NCBI RefSeq assembly: GCF_000715075.1
Contig: NC_134101.1
Span: forward strand, 199,536,103 to 199,600,102
Source of the DNA: Nicotiana tabacum
Lineage: Eukaryota > Streptophyta > Magnoliopsida > Solanales > Solanaceae
DNA length: 64,000 bases
Reading direction: 5' to 3'
Shown: positions 43,242 through 53,950 of the stretch, piece after piece
How positions within the stretch are numbered: position 1 is the first letter of the stretch
Layout of the letters: each line of letters opens with the position of its first letter
Notes under the pieces: model-generated
Seen by the model: the letters and a program-made list of their open reading frames with translations, nothing else
Told to the model about the DNA's origin: nothing
Databases searched by the model: none
Translations under genes and position numbers: made by a program

Positions 43242-44173
43242 GAAAAACTCCAATTTTACCTTAATTCGCCACGAAATATTCTTCCAATGCTGCCACAAGA
43301 ATAAGGAAGCAAAACTAGCAATTAATTTGGGTTTTTCGGCACTAGAATCACTTTGGAAGAGTTGAAATCACATAGGGTTGATATTAAAAACTTGAGAGAG
43401 TATTTTACATAACTTAAACCACTTAAAACAACCTCCCACATGAGCTGGAACCACACAAAAATCAGCAACAACAAGAAACTTACTAGCGCCACGGGATTCC
43501 CGACACTTGATTTGTGTTGTTTGCCCTTTGTTTGGGTCTTGAATCATGAGGGAACCTTGAGAGAGAGTTTTTAGGTTCCTAGCATCTGAAAATAGTGAAA
43601 AATAATGAGTTTAAATGGGCTTAAGGTGTCATATATATATAAACCGCCTATGTGGGTCCCATAGAGAGCCACTTGTGCAGTCTCGTGAAAATGCGAATAT
43701 CTCTCTACTCTGATGTCGTATCCACAAATGGTTTAATGCATTGGAAGCTAGACTCATAGATATTAAATTCGGTGGGTATATCACTCCTTAATTCCAAGTA
43801 AATTGGGAGAAATGCTTAGTAACATTTGACCTAAAGTTTAAGTAAAATTATGAATGTAAGTTGCGATAACTTTTGTCGACTTTTGTTTCATAACTTGTTT
43901 GACTTTAAGACTTATGATACAGATATTATATGATTCAAATATCTTAAACACGACCTCCTGAAAATATTAAGTACCTCTAGTTTTACCCAAAAATACGGGT
44001 TACAACATCCTTGATTCGTTTAACTTGTAATACTTGTTAACCACTCTTATACACCCTTGTATCATTTAAGACCAATAGGATTAACTTCTTTTCATCTCAA
44101 ATATAATCTCTTCTCGGATTTACGTCGACTAACTTATGGCGTGATCTAATGTATGCGAATATGGGTTGTAACA
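43242..44173 (-). repeat. Element E 3' LTR, second block
   Basis: Continues the LTR after F (AACTCCAATTTTACCTTAATTC ...) to its element-side end ATGGGTTGTAACA at 44173; read on the - strand this is the LTR start TGTTACAACCCATATTCG. Combined with the first block, the LTR is about 2.5 kb. Near 43640 on the - strand TATATATATGACACC is a possible promoter. Confidence 0.75.
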
Positions 44174-44524
44174 GGATCAATCTTGATCCCACCCAGGAAC
44201 ATTCGTCCTCGAATGTAAGGGTTTATGGGGAGTCTAACTCATCGTAGATTCCGACGGAAATTTCCGGCTGAGTTTCCTCCTATAAAATGGGCACTAGCCA
44301 AATTTGCAAGTAGTTAAACCCAACCTATGGCCTCACAAGGCTATACAAAGCATTATGGATATGTACAAGCATGTCACCATTTTGTATTATGGAAGAGTAT
44401 TATCAAGTTATTGCTTACCTCATAGAGCCATTTCAACTTCCATTGCATCCTGTGTTCCCCCAACATCCTCCTTTTCTTCAATCTGAAATAGGTAAGAGTA
44501 TTTAGACTTCATCTACTCTTTTTC
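44174..44524. other. Element E 3' UTR with polypurine region
   Basis: Noncoding between the integrase stop and the LTR. Read on the - strand it ends with GTTCCTGGGTGGGATC before the LTR, in the position of a polypurine tract. Confidence 0.55.
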
Positions 44525-45850
44525 TTACCATGTTATTTCTTCCGTAATCTTCTTACTCCATAATACTTTGACGAAAGATACATCCTTTGTTCTCAGTTTG
44601 TGGACTTGTCGATCTAATATAGCCACTGGCACTTCTTCATATGATAGATCCTCTGTAACTTGTACATCTTTGATAGGTACGGCCCGAGAAGGGTCTCCAA
44701 TATATTTCCTCAACATATATACATGGAATACCGGATGGACAAATTCTAATTCGGATGGCAATTCTAACTCATAAGAAACATGTCCAATTCGTCGAAGAAT
44801 ATTGTACAGACTGATATACCGCGGACTCAGCTTACCCTTCTTCCCAAAATGCATAACACCCTTCATCAGTGAGACCCTCAGGAAAACACAATCACCAACC
44901 TCAAACTCCAGATCGCGACGTCGGACATTGGAATAAGACTTTTGCCTACTTTGCGCCGTCCTCAATCGTTCTTGTATCACTTTCACCTTCTCAATGGCTT
45001 GGTTAATCAAATATGGCCCATATAATTCCGTTTCACCTACTTCAAACCATCCAACTGGTGATCTAGATATCCTTCCATATAGTGCCTCATACCCGGCCAT
45101 TTTAATACTGGAATGGTAGCTATTATTGTAGGCAAATTCTATGAGTAGCGGATGGTCATCCCAATTCCCCTTGAAATCTAGAACACATGCTCGTAGCATA
45201 TCTTCAAGTGTCTAAATGGTTCTCTCAGCCTGTCCGTCAGTCCGCAGATGGAATGTAGTGCTGAATTCACTTGTGTGCCTAAACCCTTCTGAAAAGAACT
45301 ACAAAAGTTGGACATAAATTGAGCTCCTAGGTTTGATATAATAGATACAGGTACACCATGAAGCCTCACAATCTCCTTGATATACAACCTCACATAATCT
45401 TCAGCCGTGTAAGTTGTCTTAACTGGCAGAAAATTTGCAGATTTTGTAAGTCGATCAACTATCACCCAGATGGAGTTCAACTTATGATAAGAGCGAGGTA
45501 ATCCAATAATGAAGTCCATAGCGGTCACCTCTCATATCCAGGTCGGAATCATCATATTCTTAATCAATCCACCAGGTTTCTGATGCTTAATCTTTACTTG
45601 GTGACAATTAGGACTCTGGGCTACAATTTCTACAATAGACTTTTTCATGTTATCCCACCAATACAGCTCTTTAACATCATGATACATCTTTTTCGAGTCG
45701 GGATGGATGGATTATCGGGACGGATAAATCTCAATCATAATCTTCTCTCGCGACCCTGCCACATTAGGCACACATAATCGGCCTTGGTATCTTAGTACCC
45801 CATCTCCTTCTTCTCGAAAGTTGTAATCTTATGCTGTTGAATGCCCTCTC
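44525..45850 (-). pseudogene. Element E integrase and chromodomain (broken)
   Basis: Integrase core on the - strand: AMDFIIGLPRS, VIVDRLTKSANFLPV, LHGVPVSIISN(L)GAQF, where the usual SDRG Asp is replaced in this copy. After a frameshift near 45190, GNWDDHPLLIEFAYNNSYHS and YEALYGRISRSPVGW follow. The C-terminal part YISLYNILRRIGHVSYELEL and HPVFHVYMLRKYIGDPS leads into LSYEEVPVAILDRQVHKL...VKVLWSK, a chromodomain-like tail. That tail directs integration of chromoviruses to heterochromatin in related elements. The last 224 codons (45199-44525) are open; the zinc-finger part upstream has stops. Confidence 0.85.
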
Positions 45851-47344
45851 TCAATCATACTAAGGTAGGATCTTCATATTGCCGTGCTTTTACCTCGACT
45901 ACCAAAGATGAATCTGATGTATTCTGTACAGTAACATCTCCGTCATCAGAGTCTAACAATGTGATTCTCATATTGGCCAGTTGATAAAGCTCTTTAGGCA
46001 ACCTTTTTCTACCTACCTTAATGTGTACTAAGCTTCCCATTGACTTACGGCTAAGAGTGTCTGCCACAACATTGGCTTTACCGGGATGGTACAATATCTC
46101 GATATTGTAATCTTTCAACGATTCAAGCCAATTACCTTGCCTCAAATTCAAGTCCTTCTGCTTGAAGATGAATTGTAAACTCTTGTGAACCATATAAGTA
46201 GTGTCGCCATATCTTCAAAGCATATATTATTGCAGCCAATTCTAATCATGAGTCAGGTAATTCTTTTCATGTTTCTTCAATTGTCTCGATCATAAGAAAT
46301 CACCTTCCCACGTTTCATCAATACGCACCCCAAACCTATACCTGAGGCATCACAATATACCACATAACCTTCTGTTCCTTCTAGGAGAGTGAGCATTGGC
46401 GCGTATGTCAATCGATTTTTTAGCTCCTAAAAACTACGTTCACAAGCATCAGACCACTAGAACTTGGTAGCTTTCTGTTTTAACTTAGTCTGATATAGAG
46501 GAAAACCCTTTTACAAATCGCCTATAATATCATGCTGGACCGAGGAAGCTACGGACTTCTGACGATGTTGTAGGTCTCGGCCAATTCTTCACTGCATCGA
46601 TCTTCTAAGTGTCGACATGAATACCCTCGTCAGATATCATATGGACAAGTAATGTTACTAAGTTCAGCCAGAATTCACATTTGAAGAGCTTAGCATATAA
46701 TTTATGATCCTGAAGGGTTTGTAATACTATCCACAAGTGGCCCGCATGTTCCGCCTCCGAACGAGAATACACAATGTCATCAGTGAATACAATCATAAAC
46801 ACATCAAGATAGAGTCTGAATACAATATTCATGAGATCCATAAAAGTTGTTGGGGCATTTGTTAGCCCGAACGACATCGCCAAGAACTCAAAGTGCCCAT
46901 ATCTTGTTCGGAAGGCCGTTTTCAGAATATCCTTCTCCTTAACCCTCACCTGATGATACCCTGAATGTAAGTCAATCTTGGAGAAATACTTGGCACCCTG
47001 GAGTTGGTCAAACTGGTCGTCAATCCTTGCAAGTGGATATTTGTTCTTTATAGTAACCTTATTCAACTATCAATACACATCCTTAACGACCCGTCTTTCT
47101 TCCGCACGAACAAGACTGGTGCACCCCAAGGTGAAGTGTTAGGCCTAATGAAGCCCTTATCCAGCAAATCCTTCAACTGCACCTCTAACTCTCGCAACTC
47201 TGCCAGGGCCATCCTATATTGAGGTATAGAGATCGGTTGAGTTCCAGGCAACACATCAATGCTAAACTTAATCTCCCTTTCAAGAGGAAGGATTGGGAGT
47301 TCATCTGGGTAAACATCTAGAAATTCATTGACCAGGAGGATCAA
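45851..47344 (-). pseudogene. Element E reverse transcriptase and RNase H (broken)
   Basis: On the - strand RT starts [11 protein letters not shown], then [19 protein letters not shown] and [17 protein letters not shown] small deletion and frameshift near 47064 precede [16 protein letters not shown]. The motif [14 protein letters not shown] and the catalytic box VFTDDI (usually F(I/V)DDI) follow, then [12 protein letters not shown]. RNase H ends with HKSLQFIFKQKDLNLRQ and YHPGKANVVADTLSRK. Stops between 46600 and 46200 interrupt the RT thumb and RNase H start. Confidence 0.85.
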
Positions 47345-47554
47345 TTGTAGAGTAGGCGGCTTCGCCTCCGCATCCCTAAGTCAAACGAGATAATAAATGT
47401 AGCATTTTGAGATCATCTTCCTTGCCTTAAGATAGGAAATAAACCTACCTTTCGGCGTAGCAATGTTCCCCTTCCATTCAATGAAGGGTTCACCGGGAAA
47501 CTGAAACCTAACCATCTTCGTATGATAATCAACGTTTGCATAGCAAGAAGCCAA

Positions 47555-47788
47555 CTAGTCCATTCCCATTATCACATCGCAATCAACCATTTCTAACTCA
47601 AATAGATTCACCGAGGTTTGATGACTACAAATCATCACTATGCAACCTTTATATACCCTTCTAGCAATCACAGAATCTCCTATCATAATGGATACTGCAA
47701 GTGGTTTACTTATCAATTCAGGTTCAACGCCAAACTTATTAGTCATAAAGTGTGTAACATATGATAATGTAGATCCCGGATCAACCAA
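47555..47788 (-). pseudogene. Element E aspartic protease fragment
   Basis: VDPGSTLSYVTHFMTNKFG carries the catalytic Asp in DPGS. GCIVMICSHQTSVNLFELEM and DCDVIMGMD follow (the latter is the ILGMD-type motif of the fold). A stop just after GMD separates it from RT; the frame would continue through it. Confidence 0.8.
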
Positions 47789-47799
47789 CTAAATATACA

Positions 47800-49201
47800 T
47801 CATAATAAAACACGGACAATATACATGTAACAACATCCGAAGACAACCCGAGATCATGTTGACCTACTAGAGCATAGGTTCGATTTTGAGTACCGCTCAA
47901 ACTCGGCATTGCACCTCTGCCTCTATCATGACCTGTCGGCTACTGAAAACCCTCTACTGGAGGTCGAACTGACAAGGAAGAACCAGACACAAATCCAGTC
48001 GGCTGAGCCATACCTCCACCTCTTCTACTAGGACAATCCTGCATTATATGGCCAGGTTGTCCGCAAGAATAGCATGCATCATAACCTCAACGACACAGTC
48101 CAAAGTGGGCCTTGTCGCGCTAATCACAATGGGGCATAAGGGGTCTCGTATGACTAGTATCCCTATGATATTACAAGCCTAATGCCTGCGAACTATAACC
48201 TGGACCAGAATGGATAGATCGATCATACCGAGGCCTCTAAAACTGTAGAGGAGCACTATCTACAAGTGGCACTGAACTCATCGAAGACTGGGGCCTGATA
48301 CTACCTCTGAAGTCACCAGAATACCCTGCGAATCTCGCTCTCTTATGCTAGCCCCTATCTTGCTCCCTATCTGTCTTTTGCTTGCGCTCACGATCCTTTA
48401 GTGTCTGGGTATAAGCCTGAATACGGGAAATATCCATGCCTTCCACCAAGGAGGCTGTCATGCACTTATTTATCAGATGTGATCCCAACCCATTCCAAAC
48501 AGGTGCACCCTATCGTTCATCTCGGCCACCATATGAGGAGCATATCTTGCTAAAGAATCAAACTGCATACTATACTCTAGCACACTCATATTACCTTGTC
48601 GAAGGTTCAAGAACTTATCAACTCTAGCTCGTCGTATCTCAACTAGCAAGTAGTGACAAAGAAAGGCCTCAGAAAAAATCCTTCCACACAGCTGGAGGAG
48701 AGTTCGGACCCTTGGATCTCTCCCAACTATTATACCAGAAAACCGCTAAATCCTATAATCGATAAGAAGCCAACTCTACTACCTTAGTATCAGCATGCAT
48801 AACCCGCAGTATACGATGAACCTGATCAATAAAAGTCTACGGGTCATCCTTGTGGTATGATCCGGTAAACACTAGAGGGTCTAGATTAATAAAATCACGA
48901 ACTCTCGCACTAACTAATTTATCAGCAGCACCGGTATTCTACCTCTGAGCCTAAGCAGCTACCAATCTAGTCAACAACTACATCGCATTACGTATATCGT
49001 GGTCTGTAGTGCTATTCAGAGGAGCTGGAGGTACGGGTCCCTCCTAATATCCTCTAGAAGAGACGGAGTAGATGAGGTATGAGACGACATCTCACTCTGA
49101 ACCTCACTTTGGCCTGATCTGGCTTGAGGCATCTGACTGGTACCCTTTCCAGTAGTTGTATCAAGCCGTCTACTAATCGCATGCTTCCTAATCGAAGACA
49201 T
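47800..49201 (-). pseudogene. Element E gag (broken)
   Basis: Starts near the ATG at 49201 (MSSIRKHAISRRLDTTTG), about 190 bp after the PBS. A zinc knuckle CYSCGQPGHIMQDC is readable at about 48080-48036 on the - strand (CX2CX4HX4C). Between these the frame is broken by many stops, though gag-like text is visible. The product would be the capsid/nucleocapsid precursor. Confidence 0.75.
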
Positions 49202-49390
49202 CGCTGAAAGAAAACAAGGTTAATATTAGAGATGAACATTTATGACTCAACTCTACGCATGATTTAGATTCAGGAAGAAGGTAACAACTTTAGATGTCAT
49301 GTAGTCTCCTGATTATAAATGTGGCGCGCTACACATCTATAATCAAGAATTTACTAGATATGACTCATAGAAAAACCCTAGGACAGACTT

Positions 49391-49402
49391 GCTTTGGTAC
49401 CA
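49391..49402 (-). promoter_or_regulatory. Primer-binding site of E (tRNA-iMet type)
   Basis: On the - strand TGGTACCAAAGC, next to the LTR end (...GGGTCGTGACA). It matches 10 of 12 positions of TGGTATCAGAGC, the usual complement of initiator tRNA-Met. Confidence 0.7.
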
Positions 49403-49406
49403 AGTT

Positions 49407-50057
49407 TGTCACGACCCAAACTTAAGGGCCTTGACTAGCACCCGGGCTATACCTACCGAGCACCAACGTACATTTTATCTAACTTTTCTTATTATCTATA
49501 AGGGCCAACGAGATCAATATAAATGGTAGACATGAATCATGAACAACTAACAACGACAGATAATGGAATGAACATACATAACATAAGCCGTCAAGGATGT
49601 CATGAAGCTATATGTAAGGTATAATCTAAAAAAGCTGTCGTGAGAGACTATACAATAAAAATAAGCCGACAAGGCAATCCAAGCTATACATGAGTCGACA
49701 CCTATCTATGAGCCTCTAAAGGAACATAAGTGTTGCAACATTACTGGAACAGGGCCCCGACATACCCATAATATCTATAACAAAAATGCCAACCAAGACC
49801 ACGGCAAGACCGGAGGAGGGATCTCATCAATAACCGCTGAACTGGGCAGCCTACTGTGGTGGGGGAGTTGCGTCTACCTGTCTATCAGGACCTGCAACAT
49901 GACATGCAGTGTCCACAAATAAAAGGGATGTTAGTACAAATAAAGTATTGAGCATGTAAGGCAGGAAAACATAAATAAGAACGGTAATGTAAGCAAGGAT
50001 AGAGAATATTAGACCTGTAACATCTAAGTGCCTCTAAGGCGACTGACATGAAATGTA

Positions 50058-50133
<76 letters not shown>

Positions 50134-51109
50134 TTTTAAAAACATATTCCTCTATGGGAATCATCATCATATCGTACCCGGCCATAATAGGCTCGGTAAA
50201 AATGTATATCGGGCCATCATAAGGCTCGGTAGAATCGTACCCAACCACATGGAGCTTGGTAAAAGCCAACTAATTAGTGGTTGCACAATATGTGTCATAC
50301 CCGGCCGACTATAAGGCGGATCGATAGAGTAAAATAGGTACATATATATAAAGCATGATGGACTCATTGGAATAACATTCTGAACCTTTCGGAGTGATGT
50401 AAGGTCTGTAACCTTCGTACACATTATTAGGACTAACTCTTTGTCATGGATCTTATAAGAATCAAGAAGTACCAACAATATTGATAACAAAAGAATAAGA
50501 GAAGTAACATCAACATCAATCGTTCCATAAGAAGGGAAATAATGTAAGTACTACTAGCTTCTAAGAGTGAAGTATCTTTGGATGCTCGTTCATTATATTA
50601 TGTACAATCGGAGTCATGCAAAAGAAGGAAATGGATAGCCTCACATACCTTGTATATGCTACCCATCCTTAAGATATTCAAATGTCACGACTCCTTAGTA
50701 TACAATAAGAGAAATGATACTATCGTTATCGTTTAAGTGTCATAACTGTTATATATCTATTTCAACCTATTTTACGATGAAACGGACAGCACCTCCCCTA
50801 CTTATATGACCTACCACAAGTTAAAACAATCATCAAACAACCCAAACAAAATCAATAATAATCATACTACATTTCCCAAAATAGTCCACCAAACAACGAC
50901 ATTACTACCAAGCTTTTCGATAGATATCTCATAAGTTCTAGCTCCAACGACTTAGCTGCAACTTGGATAATCTAAAATACATGTAGAGTAAGAGGTTTCT
51001 TAACTTTAAACAGATAGAACAACTCCAATTTGACCTTAATTCACCGCAAAATATCCTTGTAATGCTGCCATAAGAACAAGGAAGCGAAACTAGCAATCAA
51101 TTCGGATTT
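49407..51109 (-). repeat. Element E 5' LTR, truncated
   Basis: Starts (+ strand) TGTCACGACCC and aligns with the left LTR as far as ACTAGCAATCAATTCGG. The last ~0.8 kb of the LTR, including its outer end, is missing, and the sequence changes to a Tat LTR remnant. It holds a long (TA)n at 50060-50130. Confidence 0.82.
50060..50130. repeat. (TA)n microsatellite in E 5' LTR
   Basis: About 35 perfect TA units. Reading frames across it are low-complexity artefacts. Confidence 0.95.
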
Positions 51110-51548
51110 ATGTTAACACATTGTGACATGAAAATCAATGCAATAAAAGTTTATTTTTGTCTTCTAGCTATCGTTCAAAAGTGTGATTCATTTGTTCTCT
51201 TCATTATTCGCGACGGAGCTTGTATCGATGGTCCGATCAAGGACTAATTCCACTGTTCATCCTAAGATCAGGCTTAAACATTTGCGATCAGTTTGATCAT
51301 TTATCTTATCTTTAACTTATTTACATGTTGATCTTAATCATTTGTATTTAATTAAATCACATATCTTTTAAACCGCATACAAATTTAATTATTACTCATT
51401 TTTTAGGGTAAAAAGTTTGGAGCCTACCGTGGATCTAAGGATAATAGTGGGGATTTGATATAAATCTCCATAACACACCCTATTTTACGCTTGTTCTTTG
51501 AAGTTTTAATTCTAGGTTAACCTAAGGATTTCAAATTCTCAGTCTGCT
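51110..51548 (+). mobile_element. Remnant of a Tat 5' LTR end, PBS and leader
   Basis: An LTR U5 piece ends ...TTTTTTAGGGTAAAAA (51414), followed by TGGAGCCTACCGTGGATC at 51418 (PBS-like) and CTAAGGATAATAGTGG. These match B at 24950-25035. The rest of that element is absent here, cut off by H at 51549. Confidence 0.75.
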
Positions 51549-52385
51549 TGATAAGCGGCCAAAAATGCATATTTTTCGGTGTACTTTCATCTCATAACTT
51601 GTGTGGTTAAGGTAGGTTACATGAGTTTTTGTAGTGAATTATACTCATTACATGCATTCTTATGTGTAGGAGAAAGTTGGACGAAATGTGAGCAAAAGAA
51701 GTAGTTTCGTGACCAAAAGACAAAATAAAGACTTTGTTCGTTCACTCTCGCGTGCACACAAGAGAGTGACTGAGCTATTGAGGAAGAGCTTGGAGAAAAA
51801 ATAGAAAAGTATAGCAAAAATGCATGGGAGTGCACGAGAAACCTAGAAGAAAAAGAACAAGAGAAGAACTTTGCTCGTTCACTCTCGCGAGTACACGAGA
51901 GAGTGAACGAGCTAACCTAAAAAGGCTGTTTTGAAGTGGGCTTGTATTATTTCACCCTATGATAACCCTATCCCATATAAATAGTTTTAAAACGTGACTT
52001 TCCAGGGGAACATGACTTGTGAAAGAGAGACGCCACTTTTGAAGAGAAATTACACACGAGAAACATTCGGGAGCAAGGATATCTCAGATTTCTTCATCTT
52101 TTCTTAGTATTTTCAGTTATCCACACCTATGAATTTGTTTGATAATATCATGAGTGGATAAAACCCATAGTTCTGGGGTTGTATTTAGCCATGAATATTG
52201 TTGTTTGACGTTTACTTAACCTTGACTATAATTCACTAATATATGGTTGTTTCTTCAATTTTGTGATTAATTGATTAATTGTCTGGCTAGTAGTTAGGTT
52301 ATATTTATTATCTATGATATGCTTGGGAAAGACATGTTTATATTAGAGAAGAATTAAAGAGAACATGATCTTAACTCTAAGGGAG
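51549..52385 (+). mobile_element. LTR fragment H (Athila-like start)
   Basis: Begins TGATAAGCGGCCAAAAATGC, a start commonly seen in Athila-type LTRs, and runs 837 bp to the insertion point of G. It contains CACTCTCGCG hairpin words (51736 and 51873). No coding sequence. The remainder would lie beyond G, outside the window. Confidence 0.5.
51873..51912. repeat. Perfect 14-bp inverted repeat
   Basis: GCTCGTTCACTCTC (51873-51886) and GAGAGTGAACGAGC (51899-51912), with a 12-nt loop. A diverged copy lies at 51736-51777. Confidence 0.9.
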
Positions 52386-53950
52386 TGATCGGCTCCAACC
52401 CTATACCACTACAGAATGACAAGAGTGGTCGATGCAGCTTTTACTCGAAAGGTCAGGATCGAATCCACAGAGAGCTAATATTGGTTTGGAATTGGGTTTC
52501 TATCTAATCTAGCTAAGTGCGATGTTCTTAATTGCACTTCCAATCATGCTTGGTTTGGTTACTATTCTACTTTTAACACTAATAAAGAATGAAAATAAAC
52601 TAAGTATGATATTTTTGTAAGGTTTCCTCAATTGGTAAAAAGGCACTAGAGATGTGACTTACACCTAGGTGAGTATCTAACGGGGTATAAAACTTAGGGC
52701 AAACTTGTTGTAATTGGGATCATGATATAACCATTGCACATAGTTACTCACTCTATACCTCTTGGTAGTTTGAGTGACTTTTCCCTAATTGGCTTTCTCA
52801 AGCTCAATTGGGTGTTTATACAATGCAAGCAAAATTGGCTCAAGTCGGGTATTACTATCTCTAGGTTTAATCCTTTAATTGGGGCTATCAATATCTTGAA
52901 CGCACCCTTATTTCTTGTTAGCCTGAATTTTCTAGACTTAGTCTCTCTTTCTCAAGAAGAGCCTAAGTCAAAAAGGCACAAATCAGTATTTGCAACCACC
53001 AATTTAACAATTAAAGCATAAATCAAGCTAAATATCATTAACCCATAAATATTTAAGCCCTAAAATTGAAGGCCCATTAAATACCCATACTAGGGTTGGG
53101 TCATAACCCTAGCTAATGGGTTTAGCTACTCATAATCAAAGAAGAATTAAAGATGGAGATGAAATATAAGGCATAGAAAGAATTACAAGAGTAAAATCTA
53201 AGATTAATTGCTAAAGATGTTCTAAACTTACTCAAAAAGGTAAAAAGCGGTTGTTCACGTGCTCCCTAAAACAACAGATGCCCTAAAAATCAAAAAAAGA
53301 ACTACTTATACATAGCTAAATTTTTCAGACAAAATTGCCCTTACGGATATTCTGTTGACAGCGGAAAATAAGCCGCCTCAGCACTATGACTACCGCGGCC
53401 GCGCAAAAGCAAACGTGGACTGCGGTTCTTCTCTTTTTAGCTGGTTCTGAACTTGAGTCCACTGGGAGCGAAAAAACACCCGCCTCAGCGCTCCTTCAAC
53501 TGCGGCCGCGAAATATGATCACGGATCGTGCTTTACAATTTGAGCTCCCAACTAATGTTCTCTGATTCTTCATTCCGCTGAGGGCGAGAATTGGACTGCG
53601 GCTGCATTAGATGATACCGCTGCCATGCAATTTTACCACGGACAGTGGTAACTTGTTAAGCTTCAAGAACACTTCTGTGATTCCTCAATCCACTGAGAGC
53701 GACATCAGGACCGCCTCAGTGGTAGGCCTCCGCGTCTGCTGCTATTTCTCGCTGTCAGCACCCTTTGATTTTAACTTTTAACTTGTGCAGGTTTCACTCC
53801 TTTTTGAGTTGGTTATGACCTCCTTGTCTCTTTTTGACCAAACACTGCAAACAAGCACAATAAGTTAGCTTTCTTGAATACTTTATACACACTTTTAATC
53901 CAATCCTACGCAAAAAGGATCATAAAATAGGCTAGAATCCCTGGCTATCA
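52386..53950 (-). repeat. Element G 3' LTR
   Basis: 1565 bp. Read on the - strand it starts TGATAGCCAGGGATTC and ends with TGTGGATTCGATCCTGACC, then GGGTTGGAGCCGATCA, the typical end of Athila LTRs before the PBS. The polypurine-side sequence AGCTTAAGTTTGGAGGATT lies just outside at 53951-53975. It contains GC-rich CTGCGGCCGCG words at 53390-53720. Confidence 0.7.

Larger units (their letters stand above)
38750..51109 (-). mobile_element. Chromodomain Ty3/Gypsy element E (Tekay/Del type), minus strand
   Basis: gag-PR-RT-RNase H-integrase-chromodomain order on the - strand. The 3' LTR is on the left (38750-44173, interrupted by solo LTR F) and a truncated 5' LTR is on the right (49407-51109). 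A PBS resembling the initiator tRNA-Met complement lies next to the 5' LTR. LTR start TATCACGAC (left) corresponds to TGTCACGAC (right). The lineage call rests on the chromodomain-like C-terminus, the DPGSTLSYV protease and the PBS. All coding regions carry frame breaks. Confidence 0.85.

Noticed and set aside
49885..50314. YIYIYI-type frames on both strands
   Set aside because: Products of the (TA)n microsatellite.
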